Counted from the first letter of the stretch, positions 1 through 8,685 are shown. The stretch is 64,000 bases of DNA from Thermoplasmata archaeon (GCA_022750115.1 JAKIWI010000005.1:1-64000); one strand, 5' to 3'. Numbers and translations: made by a program. Notes: generated from the sequence alone by a model not told the origin.

Positions 1-826
1 CGGCGTACGCCCAGTAGCACTCCATCATCGTGAACTCGGGCGTGTGGGTCGAATCCAGGTCCTCGTTGCGGAACACCGGCCCGACCTCGAACACGCGCTC
101 GAGGCCGCCGACGAGGAGGCGCTTGAGATGGAGTTCGAGCGCGATCCTCAGTCGCAGCTCGTCGTTCAGGTAGTTGGAGCGCGTCACGAACGGTCGGGCC
201 GCGGCGCCGCTCGCGACGGGCGACAACACGCCGGTCTCGACCTCGAGGAAGCCGCGTTCGGTGAGGAACGTCCGGAGCCCGGAGAGGAGCTGCGACCGGG
301 CCCGGAAGCGGGCGCGCGACTCCGACGATGCGAACAGGTCGACGTGGCGATGGCGGATTCGCGCCTCCTCGTCTTGGAGTCCGTGCCATTTCTCGGGCGG
401 GGGGCGGAGCGCCTTCGCGAGGAGTTCGACGCGCGTGACGCGGAGCGACGGTTCCCCGCGCTTCGTCACCATCGGATGACCGACGGCGCCGACGATGTCG
501 CCGGGGTCGAGGTCGTCGATGAGGGAGCGGTATCCGGCCTCCCCGAGCTCGTCAATGCGGGCGAACAGTTGGATCGACCCGTCGCGGTCGCGCAGGTCGA
601 AGAAGGCGCTCTTCCCGTGCTGGCGGATGCTCCCCAGCCGGCCGGCGACCGCGAAGGTACGGCTCGGGTCGTCCGCACCCGGGGCGAGCGGCTTGGCGGC
701 GGCAACGACCTTCGCCGTCGGGACGACGTCGGCGAAGCGGTATGGGTAGGGCGTGCGTCCGGAGGAGCGGACCCGCTCGACCTTTCGCCGTCGCTCCTCG
801 ATGAGCGGCGACTCCTCGTCGGCCAT
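1..826 (-). CDS. lysS: Lysyl-tRNA synthetase, class II (C-terminal part outside the window)
   Basis: Charges tRNA-Lys with lysine in the cytoplasm. The visible 275 residues hold the N-terminal OB-fold anticodon-binding domain (about residues 55-150, with GRLGSIRQHGKSAFFDLRD) and the start of the class II catalytic domain. Family hallmarks visible are EKWHGLQDEEARIRHRHVDL, the motif 2 region with VFEVGPVFRNEDLDSTHTPE, and FTMMECYWAYA at the edge. The ATG at 826 was chosen because the OB-fold begins soon after it. The frame runs off the window start, so roughly the last 45% of a normal protein of about 500 residues is missing. The next gene upstream (stop at 874) lies 47 bases away on the same strand, so the two may be co-transcribed. 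Archaea carry either a class I or a class II LysRS; this is clearly class II. Confidence 0.95.
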   Translation of the reverse strand, partial: MADEESPLIEERRRKVERVRSSGRTPYPYRFADVVPTAKVVAAAKPLAPGADDPSRTFAVAGRLGSIRQHGKSAFFDLRDRDGSIQLFARIDELGEAGYRSLIDDLDPGDIVGAVGHPMVTKRGEPSLRVTRVELLAKALRPPPEKWHGLQDEEARIRHRHVDLFASSESRARFRARSQLLSGLRTFLTERGFLEVETGVLSPVASGAAARPFVTRSNYLNDELRLRIALELHLKRLLVGGLERVFEVGPVFRNEDLDSTHTPEFTMMECYWAYA

Positions 827-873
827 CTTCGGCCGCGGGAACGCCGTCGGGGAAAAAGGATGCTGGCGACCCG

Positions 874-1260
874 CTAGTTCGGCACACCGTCGAGGGAAAG
901 GCGCTCGGTGCCGCTCGGGCGCTGGAGGACAAGCTGCTCGGGCTCGCTGGCCGTGGCCGCTTCGTGGAGCACGAGGAAGGTGCCGAAGAAGAACTCCGCC
1001 GTCGCGTCGCCGCCGCCGATCCCGTAGCTGACGTAGTCGGCGAAGTAGACGTGGACCTGGCCGGAGTGGGTCTTTCGCAGCGCCGTCAGGAAGTCCTTGA
1101 GGACGTTCGGACCCTGGCGGTGCAACTCCTCGACGAGGTCGCGGAGAAGAGGCCGCTGGGAGAGTCCGCCCAAGCCGTCGTAGGCGAGGTAGACCGCGGG
1201 GCGCGGTTCGAGCGTGACGACGTCGAGCCGCAGAACGCTCTCGACCTGTTTCGTCCGCAT
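874..1260 (-). CDS. Hypothetical protein, 128 aa
   Basis: I do not recognise this family. The 128-residue product starts at an ATG and lies between the thermosome and lysS in the same orientation, 47 bases before lysS. It looks soluble: there is no signal peptide or membrane segment. A mixed alpha/beta pattern is visible, with strands around residues 10-28 (VVTLEPRPAVYLAYDG), a helical segment at 34-65 and strands at 68-100 (HVYFADYVSYGIGGG, FFFGTFLVLHE). Codon use matches the neighbours, with strong G/C in third positions, which supports real coding. It may be translated with lysS. No function is proposed. Confidence 0.65.
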   Translation of the reverse strand: MRTKQVESVLRLDVVTLEPRPAVYLAYDGLGGLSQRPLLRDLVEELHRQGPNVLKDFLTALRKTHSGQVHVYFADYVSYGIGGGDATAEFFFGTFLVLHEAATASEPEQLVLQRPSGTERLSLDGVPN

Positions 1261-1349
1261 CGGGCCGCGCCTACCTCGGGCGTGTTATCAATTCTTCGGG
1301 GGTCGTCGAGAGGGTCGGAAAGGGTTCGCGCGGCGACGACCGGGTACGC

Positions 1350-2987
1350 CTAGTGGTCGTGGCCGCCCGGTCCGCCGCCGGGGGGCGACGGGGAGGACTT
1401 CTTCGACGCGATGATGTCGTCGATTCGGAGCACCATGTTCGCGACCTCGACCGCCGAGCTGAGCGCCTGGCGCTTGACGCGTGAGGGCTCGACGACGTGC
1501 ATCTTCCACATGTCGGCGGCCTTGCCCGTCGCCATGTTGACGCCCGTGTTGCGGTTCGCGTTGGCGCCGTCGTGCGCGCCGCGGAGCTCGATGAGCGTGT
1601 TGATCGCGTCGAAGCCACCGTTCTCGGTGAGCGCCCACGGGACCACCTCGAGCGCCTGAGCGAACGCCTCGACCGCGAGCTGCTCGCGGCCCCCGACGCT
1701 CGGCGCCCACTTGCGGAGCTTCACCGCGAGGTCGATCTCGGTCGCGCCGCCGCCGGGGCAGACGACCCCGTCCTCGATGACGCTCGAGACGACCTTGAGC
1801 GCGTCCTGGAGCGATCGCTCGACCTCCTGGGTGACGTGCTCGGTGCCGCCGCGGATGAGGATCGAGACGGAGCGGGGGTTCACGGCGCCGGTGATGAACG
1901 TCATGTCGTCGTCGCCGACCTTCTTCTCCTCGACGAGCTCGGCCTTGCCGAGGTCCGCCGCGGTCAGGTCCTTGACGCCGGTGACGATCTTCGCGCCGGT
2001 CGCACGGGCGAGCTTCTGCAGATCGGACTCCTTGACCTGCTTGACCGCGAAGATGCCCTCCTTCGCGAGGTAGTGGAGGACGACGTCGTCGATCCCCTTC
2101 TGGCAGATGACGACGTTCGCTCCGGACGCCTTGACCGACTCCACCATCCGGCGGTAGTTGCGGTCCTCCTCGTCGAGGAAGCTCTGAATCTGGGCCGGGT
2201 TCTTGATGTTGATCTTGCTCTCGATCTCGGTCTTCTTGACCTCGAGCGAGGAGTTCAGGAGCGCGATCTTGGCGCCCTTGACCGTTCGCGGCATCCTCGG
2301 GTGGCCGCGCTCCTTGTCGACGACGATGCCGTCGATGAGCTCGGTGTCGGCGATGGTGCCGCCGTGCCGCTTCTCGACCTTGATCTGGTCGACGTCCGCG
2401 ATGGTCCGGTCGCCGCGCTTCTCGACGATCTTGAGGACCGCCTTCACGGCGATCTTGGCAAGGAGGTCGCGCGAACCGAAGACGCCCTTCGAGCCCATCG
2501 CGGTCGTGGCGCAGTCGAGGAGGATCGCCTCGTCCTCGGGCTTGACCGTGGTCCCGATCTCGCTCGCGAGGAGCCGGGTGGCCTCCTCGACGGCGATCTG
2601 GTAGCCGCGGGTGATGATCGTGGGGTGGATGTTCTGCTCGAGCAGCGCTTCCGCGCGCTTGAGCAACTCGCCGGCGATGACGACGGCCGTCGTCGTTCCG
2701 TCGCCGCACTGCTGGTCCTGGGTCTTCGCGACCTCGACCAGCATCTTCGCGGCCGGGTGCTCGACGTCGACTTCCTTGAGGATCGTGACGCCGTCGTTCG
2801 TGATGGTGATGTCGCCCATCGAGTCGACGAGCATCTTGTCCATGCCCCGCGGGCCGAGCGTGGTCCGCACGACGTCGGCGATGGCCCGGGCCGCCGCGAT
2901 GTTGCTCGCCGAGGCGCTCTTGCCACGGTCGCGTTCGGTCCCTTCCTTCAATACCAGAATCGGCGTTCCCTGGAGCACGGTGTCCAC
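1350..2987 (-). CDS. Thermosome subunit (group II chaperonin)
   Basis: Subunit of the archaeal group II chaperonin, the ATP-driven double-ring folding chamber of the cytoplasm. At 545 residues it is full length. Visible marks are the N-terminal signature [19 protein letters not shown] with NDGVTILKE, the ATP-binding loop [10 protein letters not shown], the apical-domain stretch around [18 protein letters not shown], and the C-terminal [13 protein letters not shown] region. The tail ends in a Gly/Pro/Ser-rich GGGPGGHDH, similar to the Gly-rich tails of other thermosomes. The ATG at 2987 lies 24-31 bases from a good TATA box at 3011-3018, so the message is probably leaderless. Three direct repeats lie further upstream and may be a heat- or stress-response element. 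Confidence 0.98.
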   Translation of the reverse strand: MDTVLQGTPILVLKEGTERDRGKSASASNIAAARAIADVVRTTLGPRGMDKMLVDSMGDITITNDGVTILKEVDVEHPAAKMLVEVAKTQDQQCGDGTTTAVVIAGELLKRAEALLEQNIHPTIITRGYQIAVEEATRLLASEIGTTVKPEDEAILLDCATTAMGSKGVFGSRDLLAKIAVKAVLKIVEKRGDRTIADVDQIKVEKRHGGTIADTELIDGIVVDKERGHPRMPRTVKGAKIALLNSSLEVKKTEIESKINIKNPAQIQSFLDEEDRNYRRMVESVKASGANVVICQKGIDDVVLHYLAKEGIFAVKQVKESDLQKLARATGAKIVTGVKDLTAADLGKAELVEEKKVGDDDMTFITGAVNPRSVSILIRGGTEHVTQEVERSLQDALKVVSSVIEDGVVCPGGGATEIDLAVKLRKWAPSVGGREQLAVEAFAQALEVVPWALTENGGFDAINTLIELRGAHDGANANRNTGVNMATGKAADMWKMHVVEPSRVKRQALSSAVEVANMVLRIDDIIASKKSSPSPPGGGPGGHDH

Positions 2988-3010
2988 CGAGTTTCCCGAC
3001 TCTGCGCTTC

Positions 3011-3018
3011 TATATGAA
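3011..3018 (-). promoter_or_regulatory. TATA box of the thermosome gene
   Basis: The minus-strand sequence TTCATATA lies 24-31 bases upstream of the thermosome ATG at 2987 in an otherwise GC-rich region. This spacing puts transcription initiation at or a few bases before the start codon, giving a leaderless message. Confidence 0.7.
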
Positions 3019-3039
3019 CGTGCCTATTGGCCCGCCTCT

Positions 3040-3090
3040 GTGAAACTATTGTCCTCGGGTGAAAGAATCGCTTCTTGAGTGAAAGGATCG
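3040..3090 (-). repeat. Three 12-bp direct repeats upstream of the thermosome promoter
   Basis: Read on the minus strand, CGATCCTTTCAC (3090-3079), CGATTCTTTCAC (3070-3059) and CAATAGTTTCAC (3051-3040) are direct repeats spaced 20 and 19 bases start to start, which is about two helical turns. They lie just upstream of the thermosome TATA box, all in the same orientation. This arrangement is what cooperative binding of an activator or a heat-shock regulator would look like. Binding is inferred; the repeat is seen. Confidence 0.6.
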
Positions 3091-3219
3091 GAGTAACTAC
3101 GGCGCCTCGCGAAGCGGGCGGGGGGTTCCGTCAGTATTCGAGGGACGGGAAGGGTCTGCGAGTGGTCGTCCAAGTCGTGGTATGCGCGCCTAGCCTGGGC
3201 TACCCATGCCGTGTCGCCG

Positions 3220-4290
3220 TCAGTAGCCGTCCAGCGTTCGAGCGGACGTCGGTGCGGGGGCATCGCCCGGCACGAGCCTGCCGAGCGCTTCGTTCCACGC
3301 GCTTCCCTCGTCGAGCCTAACTCGGACCCGCTCCCTGAGCCTCTTTTCTACGGCCCGGATCAACTTTCGCGCAGCCTTTTCGGGTCCGCTGGAGTCCTTG
3401 AAGAGGAACGACTCACTCCCGCCTTGGGAGTACGCCAGGAGCGCCGAGGACTGGAACGCTTCTGCCGCCCCCGGGAAGGCCGACGTATGAATCATCGACT
3501 GGACTTCCGCGTCCACCGCTTCGTGAAACTCGGCCCGAGCAAACGCATCCGCGCCATTCGAGAGTAAGTCGGCCAGCTCCTCCGGCGCTACCTGCCTGAG
3601 GTTCGCCGCGACGAGTGATTGCTTGCCGTACATCCTCGCTCGATAGAGCATTGGCGCCCCGGAGATTGGCGGCTCATCCGCCGCACCGGTCTCGCGGACG
3701 GCTGCCCACCGGATTCGGTGTCTGCCACCCGCGTGGTGACTAACCCGCTCGATTCCGGCGAGCCAGCCTCGGAAGAGGGGTAGCATCGCCTCCGGGTGCG
3801 ACTGGCTGAGCTCCCAAAGTCCATCGACATGTGCGGTGCTCGACTTGTGGACGTCAAGAACGAGGTCACCCGCCCCCTTCCAGTCCCCCGCGCCCGTCGC
3901 CCACGCCCGATAGATGTTCAGCTCAAGCGTGGCCAGGAGCGGAGGCAGTCCCGTCGGGTGCAGGAGGCCGGCGACCTCGATCGAGTTGTTCGAGTGCAGT
4001 CTAGCCGTCTGCGCCGAATCCGAGAGCGACCCCGCCGCCGGGGACATCGAAGCCAGCAAGGCCGGGCTCACTCCAGTTTTCCGCGAAAGCGCTTCGACTC
4101 GGGTCCCTCCGAGGTGCTCCCCGGGAAACGTCTGGAAGACGGTGAAAGTCTTCCCTTTGAACTCCGGCTCGAACGTCTTCCAGAGTTCGGCCGCGACTCG
4201 GAGGAACTCGGCGGTCCCGACGTCGCGCTCGTCTGCCGGACCCTCCGAGTCCAAGCCCGCGATGTCGGAGAAACGCACGATCAGCGGCAT
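3220..4290 (-). CDS. Hypothetical protein, 356 aa, second gene of an atypical two-gene unit
   Basis: Not recognised. The start is the ATG at 4290, one base after the stop codon of the upstream gene (stop at 4292-4294), so translation is probably coupled. A longer frame to 4350 would overlap the upstream gene. The product looks soluble and alpha/beta. It begins with MPLIVRFSDIAGLD, has a strand-rich stretch KGKTFTVFQTFPGEHLGG around residues 43-60, and a charged helical C-terminus (EKAARKLIRAVEKRLRERVRVRL) before a Pro/Ala tail. No signal peptide, membrane span or catalytic motif is visible. Third-position G/C preference looks weaker than in flanking genes, consistent with acquisition by transfer. 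It is presumably the functional partner of the gene at 4292. Confidence 0.65.
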   Translation of the reverse strand: MPLIVRFSDIAGLDSEGPADERDVGTAEFLRVAAELWKTFEPEFKGKTFTVFQTFPGEHLGGTRVEALSRKTGVSPALLASMSPAAGSLSDSAQTARLHSNNSIEVAGLLHPTGLPPLLATLELNIYRAWATGAGDWKGAGDLVLDVHKSSTAHVDGLWELSQSHPEAMLPLFRGWLAGIERVSHHAGGRHRIRWAAVRETGAADEPPISGAPMLYRARMYGKQSLVAANLRQVAPEELADLLSNGADAFARAEFHEAVDAEVQSMIHTSAFPGAAEAFQSSALLAYSQGGSESFLFKDSSGPEKAARKLIRAVEKRLRERVRVRLDEGSAWNEALGRLVPGDAPAPTSARTLDGY

Positions 4291-4291
4291 A

Positions 4292-4837
4292 CTAGTTGCC
4301 TCGCTGCTCCACCCAGACCTTGCGGCCGGATACTTCGAAGGGGGTCGCATGTACCTGAGCTTTTGGCATGAGGTACCCGAGTGGGTGGCGCTTCCACGGC
4401 TCTACCCCATCGAACCGGTCGAGCGAAATCCCCAACCGGTCCACTCTCTTTCCGAGCTTCAGGAGATTCCCGAGGCCGTCCTCGAGCTGACGGAGCGCCT
4501 TCTTGACGTTGTCCCGGCCCTTCTCCTCCCATAGAACCCAAGCGTCTTCGTCTGTCCTGCCGAGCTTATCCGGAAGGCCTATCATCGAGTCAACGGGGTA
4601 CCCGAGGTCGGTCGTCAACGCGGTGTCGTTGTAGATCTCAATGAACACCACTTGGTGTCCATCCTCCTTGACAAACCGCGGACGATGCCAGCCACGCGGC
4701 CATGGCTCGCCGAGCCTCCAGTGAATTCGGGGCTCCTCGGTCAAGCGCGGCGTCCGCCGGATCCCTGATCTCCGTGGTGAATCCACGACCGGGGGAGATC
4801 GCCGAGGGTCAGCATCAGGGTCGAGATTCGCTGCCAC
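4292..4837 (-). CDS. Hypothetical protein, 181 aa, possible divergent PD-(D/E)XK fold
   Basis: Not recognised as a known family. It is coupled to the downstream 356-aa gene (one base between stop and start). After a Pro/Arg-rich N-terminus (residues 1-45) there is a predicted strand HQVVFIEIYND, a strand DAWVLWEEKGR, then a helix NVKKALRQLEDGLGNLL. Strand, Glu-x-Lys, helix with a Gln is the core layout of PD-(D/E)XK nucleases, so a very divergent nuclease-like fold is possible, but this is weak pattern matching only. Codon use resembles that of its partner more than the housekeeping neighbours. The start at 4837 is the first ATG of the frame; the low-complexity N-terminus may mean that translation begins further in. 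Confidence 0.55.
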   Translation of the reverse strand: MAANLDPDADPRRSPPVVDSPRRSGIRRTPRLTEEPRIHWRLGEPWPRGWHRPRFVKEDGHQVVFIEIYNDTALTTDLGYPVDSMIGLPDKLGRTDEDAWVLWEEKGRDNVKKALRQLEDGLGNLLKLGKRVDRLGISLDRFDGVEPWKRHPLGYLMPKAQVHATPFEVSGRKVWVEQRGN

Positions 4838-4981
4838 ACGATAAAGGCCCCGAATAGCCTGTTACGGAGCCCTGAGATTTTCGCTGGCCAGGATCGCTCG
4901 TGCACCGGCTGGGCCGCGGAGTCTTCGTCGGGGTGGCGACCGGCGGACGAGTCGCGAATCGTTCGGAGCGGTTGGGCTGGC
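4838..4981. other. Intergenic spacer of 144 bases
   Basis: It separates the unknown two-gene unit from the 3' end of the kelch surface gene. I see no convincing TATA box, RNA gene or strong hairpin here. Confidence 0.4.
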
Positions 4982-7240
4982 TCACGGAGCCCGCGAGGGG
5001 GGCCGACCTCGGCGGATGACGAGGAAGGTCACGGCCGCAACCACCAGTGCGGTCACGGCCGACCCGACGCCGAACTGAAGCCACGTCGGGCCCGGATTCG
5101 CCGGTGTTGTGGAAGCCGTCACGGAGGGAGGGGTCACGAACAGCGTCGTCGAGGCCGAGGTAATGGTGCCGGCGCCGTCGGTCACCGTCACCGTCGTCCG
5201 GGAGCTCCCGGAAACTCTCGGTGAGCACGACAACTCCGCGACGGTCACGGTCACGCAGCCGGCGGGCAATCCGGTGTAGGCGAAGGTGTCCGGGAGGGTC
5301 CCGCCTTGGACGAACACCTCGAAGACGGTCATCGCGCCGACGGTAACGACCGCCGGGGAGGCGAAGAAGGCGACGATGGTGAGCGGTGGGTAGGGTAGGG
5401 TCGGGGTCGAGGCCGACACGTTCAGACTCGTGGTCGCCGTCGTGGCTTCAAAGTCGTCGAAGACCAGTACGGTGACGTTGAACTCCCCCGTCTCGGTCGG
5501 CGTGCAGGCGAACGCGGCGCTCGTCTCCCCCGCGCAGGCGTTCGGTAGGCCGCCGTAGCTGTATTGGAGGCCGGAACCGCCCCCGGAGGTCGTCACGCGG
5601 AACGCCGCCGGACTCCCAAGGGTGACGTTGGACGGGTCGACGGTGAACTCCGCGATCGTCAACATCGGGTAGATGACGACATTCGCCGAGGCGGTCACCG
5701 CGCTACCGGTCGCGTTCCGTACGGTCACCGTCACGTAGAACGTCCCAGAGACCGACGGTGTGCAGAACAAGCTCGACAGGTTTCCCGAAATGCAGCCGGC
5801 GGGCAATTGGCTGTAGGCGTAGGAGTACGTCTGCGTGGCCCCGAAGACGGCCGTCGTGAACGTGACCGACCCGCCCAGGTCGAAGGAGCTCGGGAGGATC
5901 GAAAGCGACGCCGAGAACCCCGAGGCGGCCGTCAGGTTTCTCCAGCTTCCGTTCTGATAGGCCCAGGTGTCCGCGAGTCGACCCCATCCGACCCCGGTGC
6001 CGCCGTACATGACGTCGTAGCCGTCCCGGTAGTCGTACGCCAACCCTTCGCCGAACCGGTTCCTCGGAAGGGTCGGCGCGTAGCGCCCGTTCGTGGACGG
6101 ATTCGTCCAGTTCCCTCCTTGGAATGTCCACCAGATCTCCGCGCCCTCCGAGAAGTTGTCGTCGGTGACCGTGTAGAACGCCCCCTGCGCGGCCGCATCG
6201 TAGACGAGGCCGTCGTCGGACGGTTCCGGCGGTACGGCACCGACCGGGGCGAGCTGCGTCCAAATCCCAGCCTGGTAGGCCCACGTGTCGCGGTCCATGC
6301 AGTAGAGGGCGTCTTGCTCGGGACCGGTGCAGCCCGCGTAGCTCGAGCCGCCGAACAGGACCACGTAGCCGTCCCACACATCGTAGGCCATCCCGGCCCC
6401 CGACCGGTTCGACGGGGAAGTCACCGGGTGGCGCTGCGTCCAGTTCCCCCCGACGAAGGTCCATGTATCGTTGCACGCCGTACCACACGCCGGGCTGATG
6501 CCCCCGAAGAGGAGCAGGTAGCCGTCGGCCGAGTCGTTGGTGAGCGCCGCCCCCTGCCGGGCCGAGGGGGAGGAGACCGGGCTGAGTTGGGTCCAAAGCC
6601 CGGCCCGGTAGCTCCAGGTCTGCCCGGCCGACGTGCAGTTCGAGCCCGGGGCCAGATTCCCTCCACCGAGGTAGAGAACGTAGTGATCGACGTCGTCGTA
6701 CGCCATCACCGAGCCCACGCAGCTCTCGGGGGACTGGGGGGAAGCGATCTGCGTCCAGAGCCCGTTGGAGAACGTCCAGGTCTCCGTACCGTTCATTCGG
6801 CCGCTGCCCCCGTTCGCGCCCAGTAGGACAACGTACCCGTCGTACGGGTCGTCGGTCATGGCGAGGTTGTAGATTCCGAATCCCTGCGGATATTGGGAGG
6901 AGCCCGACGATCCCGTCGGACCGTGTAGGTTGGAGCAGTACACATTCCAGTTTCGCTCCGCGGGCCGCAGTGGGACCAGGTCCGAGGGGGCGATGCGGGA
7001 GCAATCGGGATGGGTGCCGGCACCCGACGAACCGCGACGGGTGTCGGACGGAGCCGGCGATGGCACGCCGGCGAACGCGGCTCGCTCTCGTGCCCCCAGG
7101 GCCGAGGACCCAGCCGGAGGACCGGCGATGTGCGGGCCCGAGAGCGCCGGCGCGTCGACGAGCAGGACGAGGACGACGACCCCCACGCAGAGACTCAGCC
7201 GAACCGCCCGGGACGATCCGGTCGCACTCGAGTTGCCCAA
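4982..7240 (-). CDS. Kelch-repeat and Ig-like surface protein with C-terminal anchor, 752 aa
   Basis: Predicted cell-surface protein. Residues about 13-33 form a signal peptide. Residues about 95-430 carry kelch-type blades, each of the form YD..DGYVVLFGG followed by DTW.F..G.WTQ, i.e. a beta-propeller. Residues about 440-700 contain three or four Ig/PKD-like modules, each with the Y..LP.GC...N/S...C.P...G.F.V.V.V signature. A single membrane span (about 715-738) is followed by a short Arg-rich cytoplasmic tail. The start is a TTG at 7240 preceded by GGAGG about ten bases upstream; a TATA-like TTCATTAG lies at 7278-7285. Two more proteins of this architecture occur at 48.3 and 55.1 kb. The propeller probably binds a ligand or substrate outside the cell; no catalytic residues can be assigned. 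Confidence 0.85.
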   Translation of the reverse strand: MGNSSATGSSRAVRLSLCVGVVVLVLLVDAPALSGPHIAGPPAGSSALGARERAAFAGVPSPAPSDTRRGSSGAGTHPDCSRIAPSDLVPLRPAERNWNVYCSNLHGPTGSSGSSQYPQGFGIYNLAMTDDPYDGYVVLLGANGGSGRMNGTETWTFSNGLWTQIASPQSPESCVGSVMAYDDVDHYVLYLGGGNLAPGSNCTSAGQTWSYRAGLWTQLSPVSSPSARQGAALTNDSADGYLLLFGGISPACGTACNDTWTFVGGNWTQRHPVTSPSNRSGAGMAYDVWDGYVVLFGGSSYAGCTGPEQDALYCMDRDTWAYQAGIWTQLAPVGAVPPEPSDDGLVYDAAAQGAFYTVTDDNFSEGAEIWWTFQGGNWTNPSTNGRYAPTLPRNRFGEGLAYDYRDGYDVMYGGTGVGWGRLADTWAYQNGSWRNLTAASGFSASLSILPSSFDLGGSVTFTTAVFGATQTYSYAYSQLPAGCISGNLSSLFCTPSVSGTFYVTVTVRNATGSAVTASANVVIYPMLTIAEFTVDPSNVTLGSPAAFRVTTSGGGSGLQYSYGGLPNACAGETSAAFACTPTETGEFNVTVLVFDDFEATTATTSLNVSASTPTLPYPPLTIVAFFASPAVVTVGAMTVFEVFVQGGTLPDTFAYTGLPAGCVTVTVAELSCSPRVSGSSRTTVTVTDGAGTITSASTTLFVTPPSVTASTTPANPGPTWLQFGVGSAVTALVVAAVTFLVIRRGRPPSRAP

Positions 7241-7513
7241 GGGTCGGTGCCTCCAACGGCGCCGACGGGTCGACCGCTAATGAACCCGCGCGCGAAATAC
7301 TCCCGGACTATGCCGACCTCAGGGAATATTCCCACGATTCATTTCCCGGCGGCTGGATTCCGGCGCGACGGGCCGGTCCCTCCGTGTCGAGGCTGATTCG
7401 TTCCAGCGACCCGGACGGGGCGGACTACCGGGGACTTATGGCGCTCTCGGAGGTTCGGTGCGGGCGGACCGTCGAACGGAGTTCGGGAGCGGAATCCGCT
7501 CGGAAGCGCGAGG

Positions 7514-8104
7514 ATGAGCGATCGCGGCACCTACGTCGTCATCGAAGGGATTGACGGAACGGGCAAGACCGAGCTCAGCAGCCGGCTCGTCCCCGTGCTC
7601 CTCGGCCGCGGGCACTCGGTCTCCTCCTTCCGCGAACCGACCGACAAGTTCCTGCGCCGACAGTTCATGCGCCTGCTGCAGATCGATCCCCTCGCCGCGG
7701 CGCTCTGCTTGACGGTGGACCGCTCGCTCCTTCGCCCCCTCGTGGAGCGGGCGCTGGACCACGGCGACCTCGTCATCCAGGACCGCTCGTACTACTCCTC
7801 GCTCGCCTACCACTTTCCGGGCCTCCCGGACGAATCGTGGCGGGACCTCGAACGGATCGAGCGCGAGCTCGCCCTCGAACCGGACCTCATCCTGTACCTG
7901 GACGCGCCCGTGGACCTCGCCCTGAAGCGGGTCGAAGGCAAGGGTGGGCCGGACCTGTTCGAGGACGAGACGTATCTGACCCGGGTCAAGTGGAAGTTCG
8001 ACCAGATGTTCCAGCCCCCCAAGTGGGTTCGGATCGACGCATCGGGACCGGTGGAGAGGTCTCTCGAGCAGGCGGTCAACGCCCTCCTCGCGACGGGTCT
8101 CTGA
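7514..8104 (+). CDS. tmk: Thymidylate kinase
   Basis: Phosphorylates dTMP to dTDP with ATP, the step that follows ThyX (encoded at 21.4 kb). At 196 residues it is of normal length. The P-loop EGIDGTGKT lies at residues 11-19, the dTMP-binding FREPTDKF follows, the DR(S/Y) motif is QDRSYYSSLAY, and PDLILYLDAPVDLALKR is the conserved strand leading to the lid. The frame opens with ATG at 7514 after GCGCGAGG. A TATA-like CTTATGG at about 7434-7440 would give a leader of some 45-50 bases. Confidence 0.96.
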   Translation: MSDRGTYVVIEGIDGTGKTELSSRLVPVLLGRGHSVSSFREPTDKFLRRQFMRLLQIDPLAAALCLTVDRSLLRPLVERALDHGDLVIQDRSYYSSLAYHFPGLPDESWRDLERIERELALEPDLILYLDAPVDLALKRVEGKGGPDLFEDETYLTRVKWKFDQMFQPPKWVRIDASGPVERSLEQAVNALLATGL

Positions 8105-8177
8105 GTCCCCGGATTCGGGTCCCTCCCCTCCGTTCCGGTGCCCCCTCGTCGAGGGTCCGGCTCCCGTTGGACAAGGG

Positions 8178-8185
8178 TACAAATA
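8178..8185 (+). promoter_or_regulatory. TATA box of the 8290 gene, giving an unusually long leader
   Basis: TACAAATA stands out in the GC-rich spacer after tmk. Initiation about 25 bases later would leave a leader of roughly 80 bases before the ATG at 8290. The leader contains a small GGGG-ATTT-CCCC hairpin at 8232-8243. Confidence 0.5.
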
Positions 8186-8271
8186 CCCCTCGCGGGGAAC
8201 CATGATCGAACCGCCCGCGAACGGTCCCTGGGGGGATTTCCCCGAGGGTTCTCGCGCGGAGCCAACAGAAA

Positions 8272-8279
8272 GGAGGTGA
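8272..8279 (+). promoter_or_regulatory. Strong Shine-Dalgarno sequence
   Basis: GGAGGTGA is fully complementary to the usual archaeal 16S rRNA 3' end and lies ten bases before the ATG at 8290. It is one of the few perfect ribosome-binding sites in a window where most genes look leaderless. Confidence 0.75.
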
Positions 8280-8289
8280 ATACCAAAGC

Positions 8290-8685
8290 ATGACCGATCT
8301 GACCGAGCAAAAGTTAGGGTGGCTGTTCGGCGTCGCGGGAGCGGCGCTCTTCGCGATCGCCGGGCTCGTCGCCCTCGTGGTCGGCGCCGCCGACCTCGTG
8401 GTGGGCCGCATGATCTCCGCCCTGTCCGTGGACACCGAGGCGATCCTGCTGTTCGTCGTCGCCGGGCTGGCGTTCCTCTTCGCCTACCTGGGGCACCGCA
8501 GTTGGAGCAACCGACCCCTGACGGTCGGAGTCGCCCTCGTGGTCGTCGCCGCGATTGGATGGACCATACTCGGGTTGGGGGACAACGTGATCGCGCTCGT
8601 CGGCGCGATCCTCGTGTTCCTCGCCGGGGTCCTCCAGATGATCGCCCCGACGGTCCAGGGCGTCAAGACCCTCGCCGCGGCGTAG
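8290..8685 (+). CDS. Small four-span membrane protein, 131 aa
   Basis: Function unknown. Four hydrophobic helices are visible at about residues 10-37, 48-68, 76-97 and 101-121, joined by very short loops; the N-terminus is charged and there is no cleavable signal. The start ATG at 8290 is fixed by a perfect Shine-Dalgarno sequence at 8272-8279. The gene stands alone, between tmk on the same strand and a convergent EamA transporter. The strong ribosome-binding site and long leader suggest efficient and perhaps regulated translation. No conserved polar residue inside the helices suggests transport. Confidence 0.75.
   Translation: MTDLTEQKLGWLFGVAGAALFAIAGLVALVVGAADLVVGRMISALSVDTEAILLFVVAGLAFLFAYLGHRSWSNRPLTVGVALVVVAAIGWTILGLGDNVIALVGAILVFLAGVLQMIAPTVQGVKTLAAA

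Noticed and set aside
1497-3017. Long plus-strand frame (506 codons) opposite the thermosome
   Set aside because: Its product is Asp/Leu/Arg/Val low-complexity sequence expected from the reverse of a GC-rich gene, and the thermosome on the other strand is certain.
3024-3263. A 79-codon minus-strand frame covering the thermosome upstream repeats
   Set aside because: It would place coding sequence over the repeat array and part of the 3220 gene end, and has no Shine-Dalgarno or TATA support.
4863-5228. Short minus-strand frame at the 3' end of the kelch gene and the following spacer
   Set aside because: It overlaps the well-supported C-terminal Ig module and membrane anchor; composition is that of a shadow frame.
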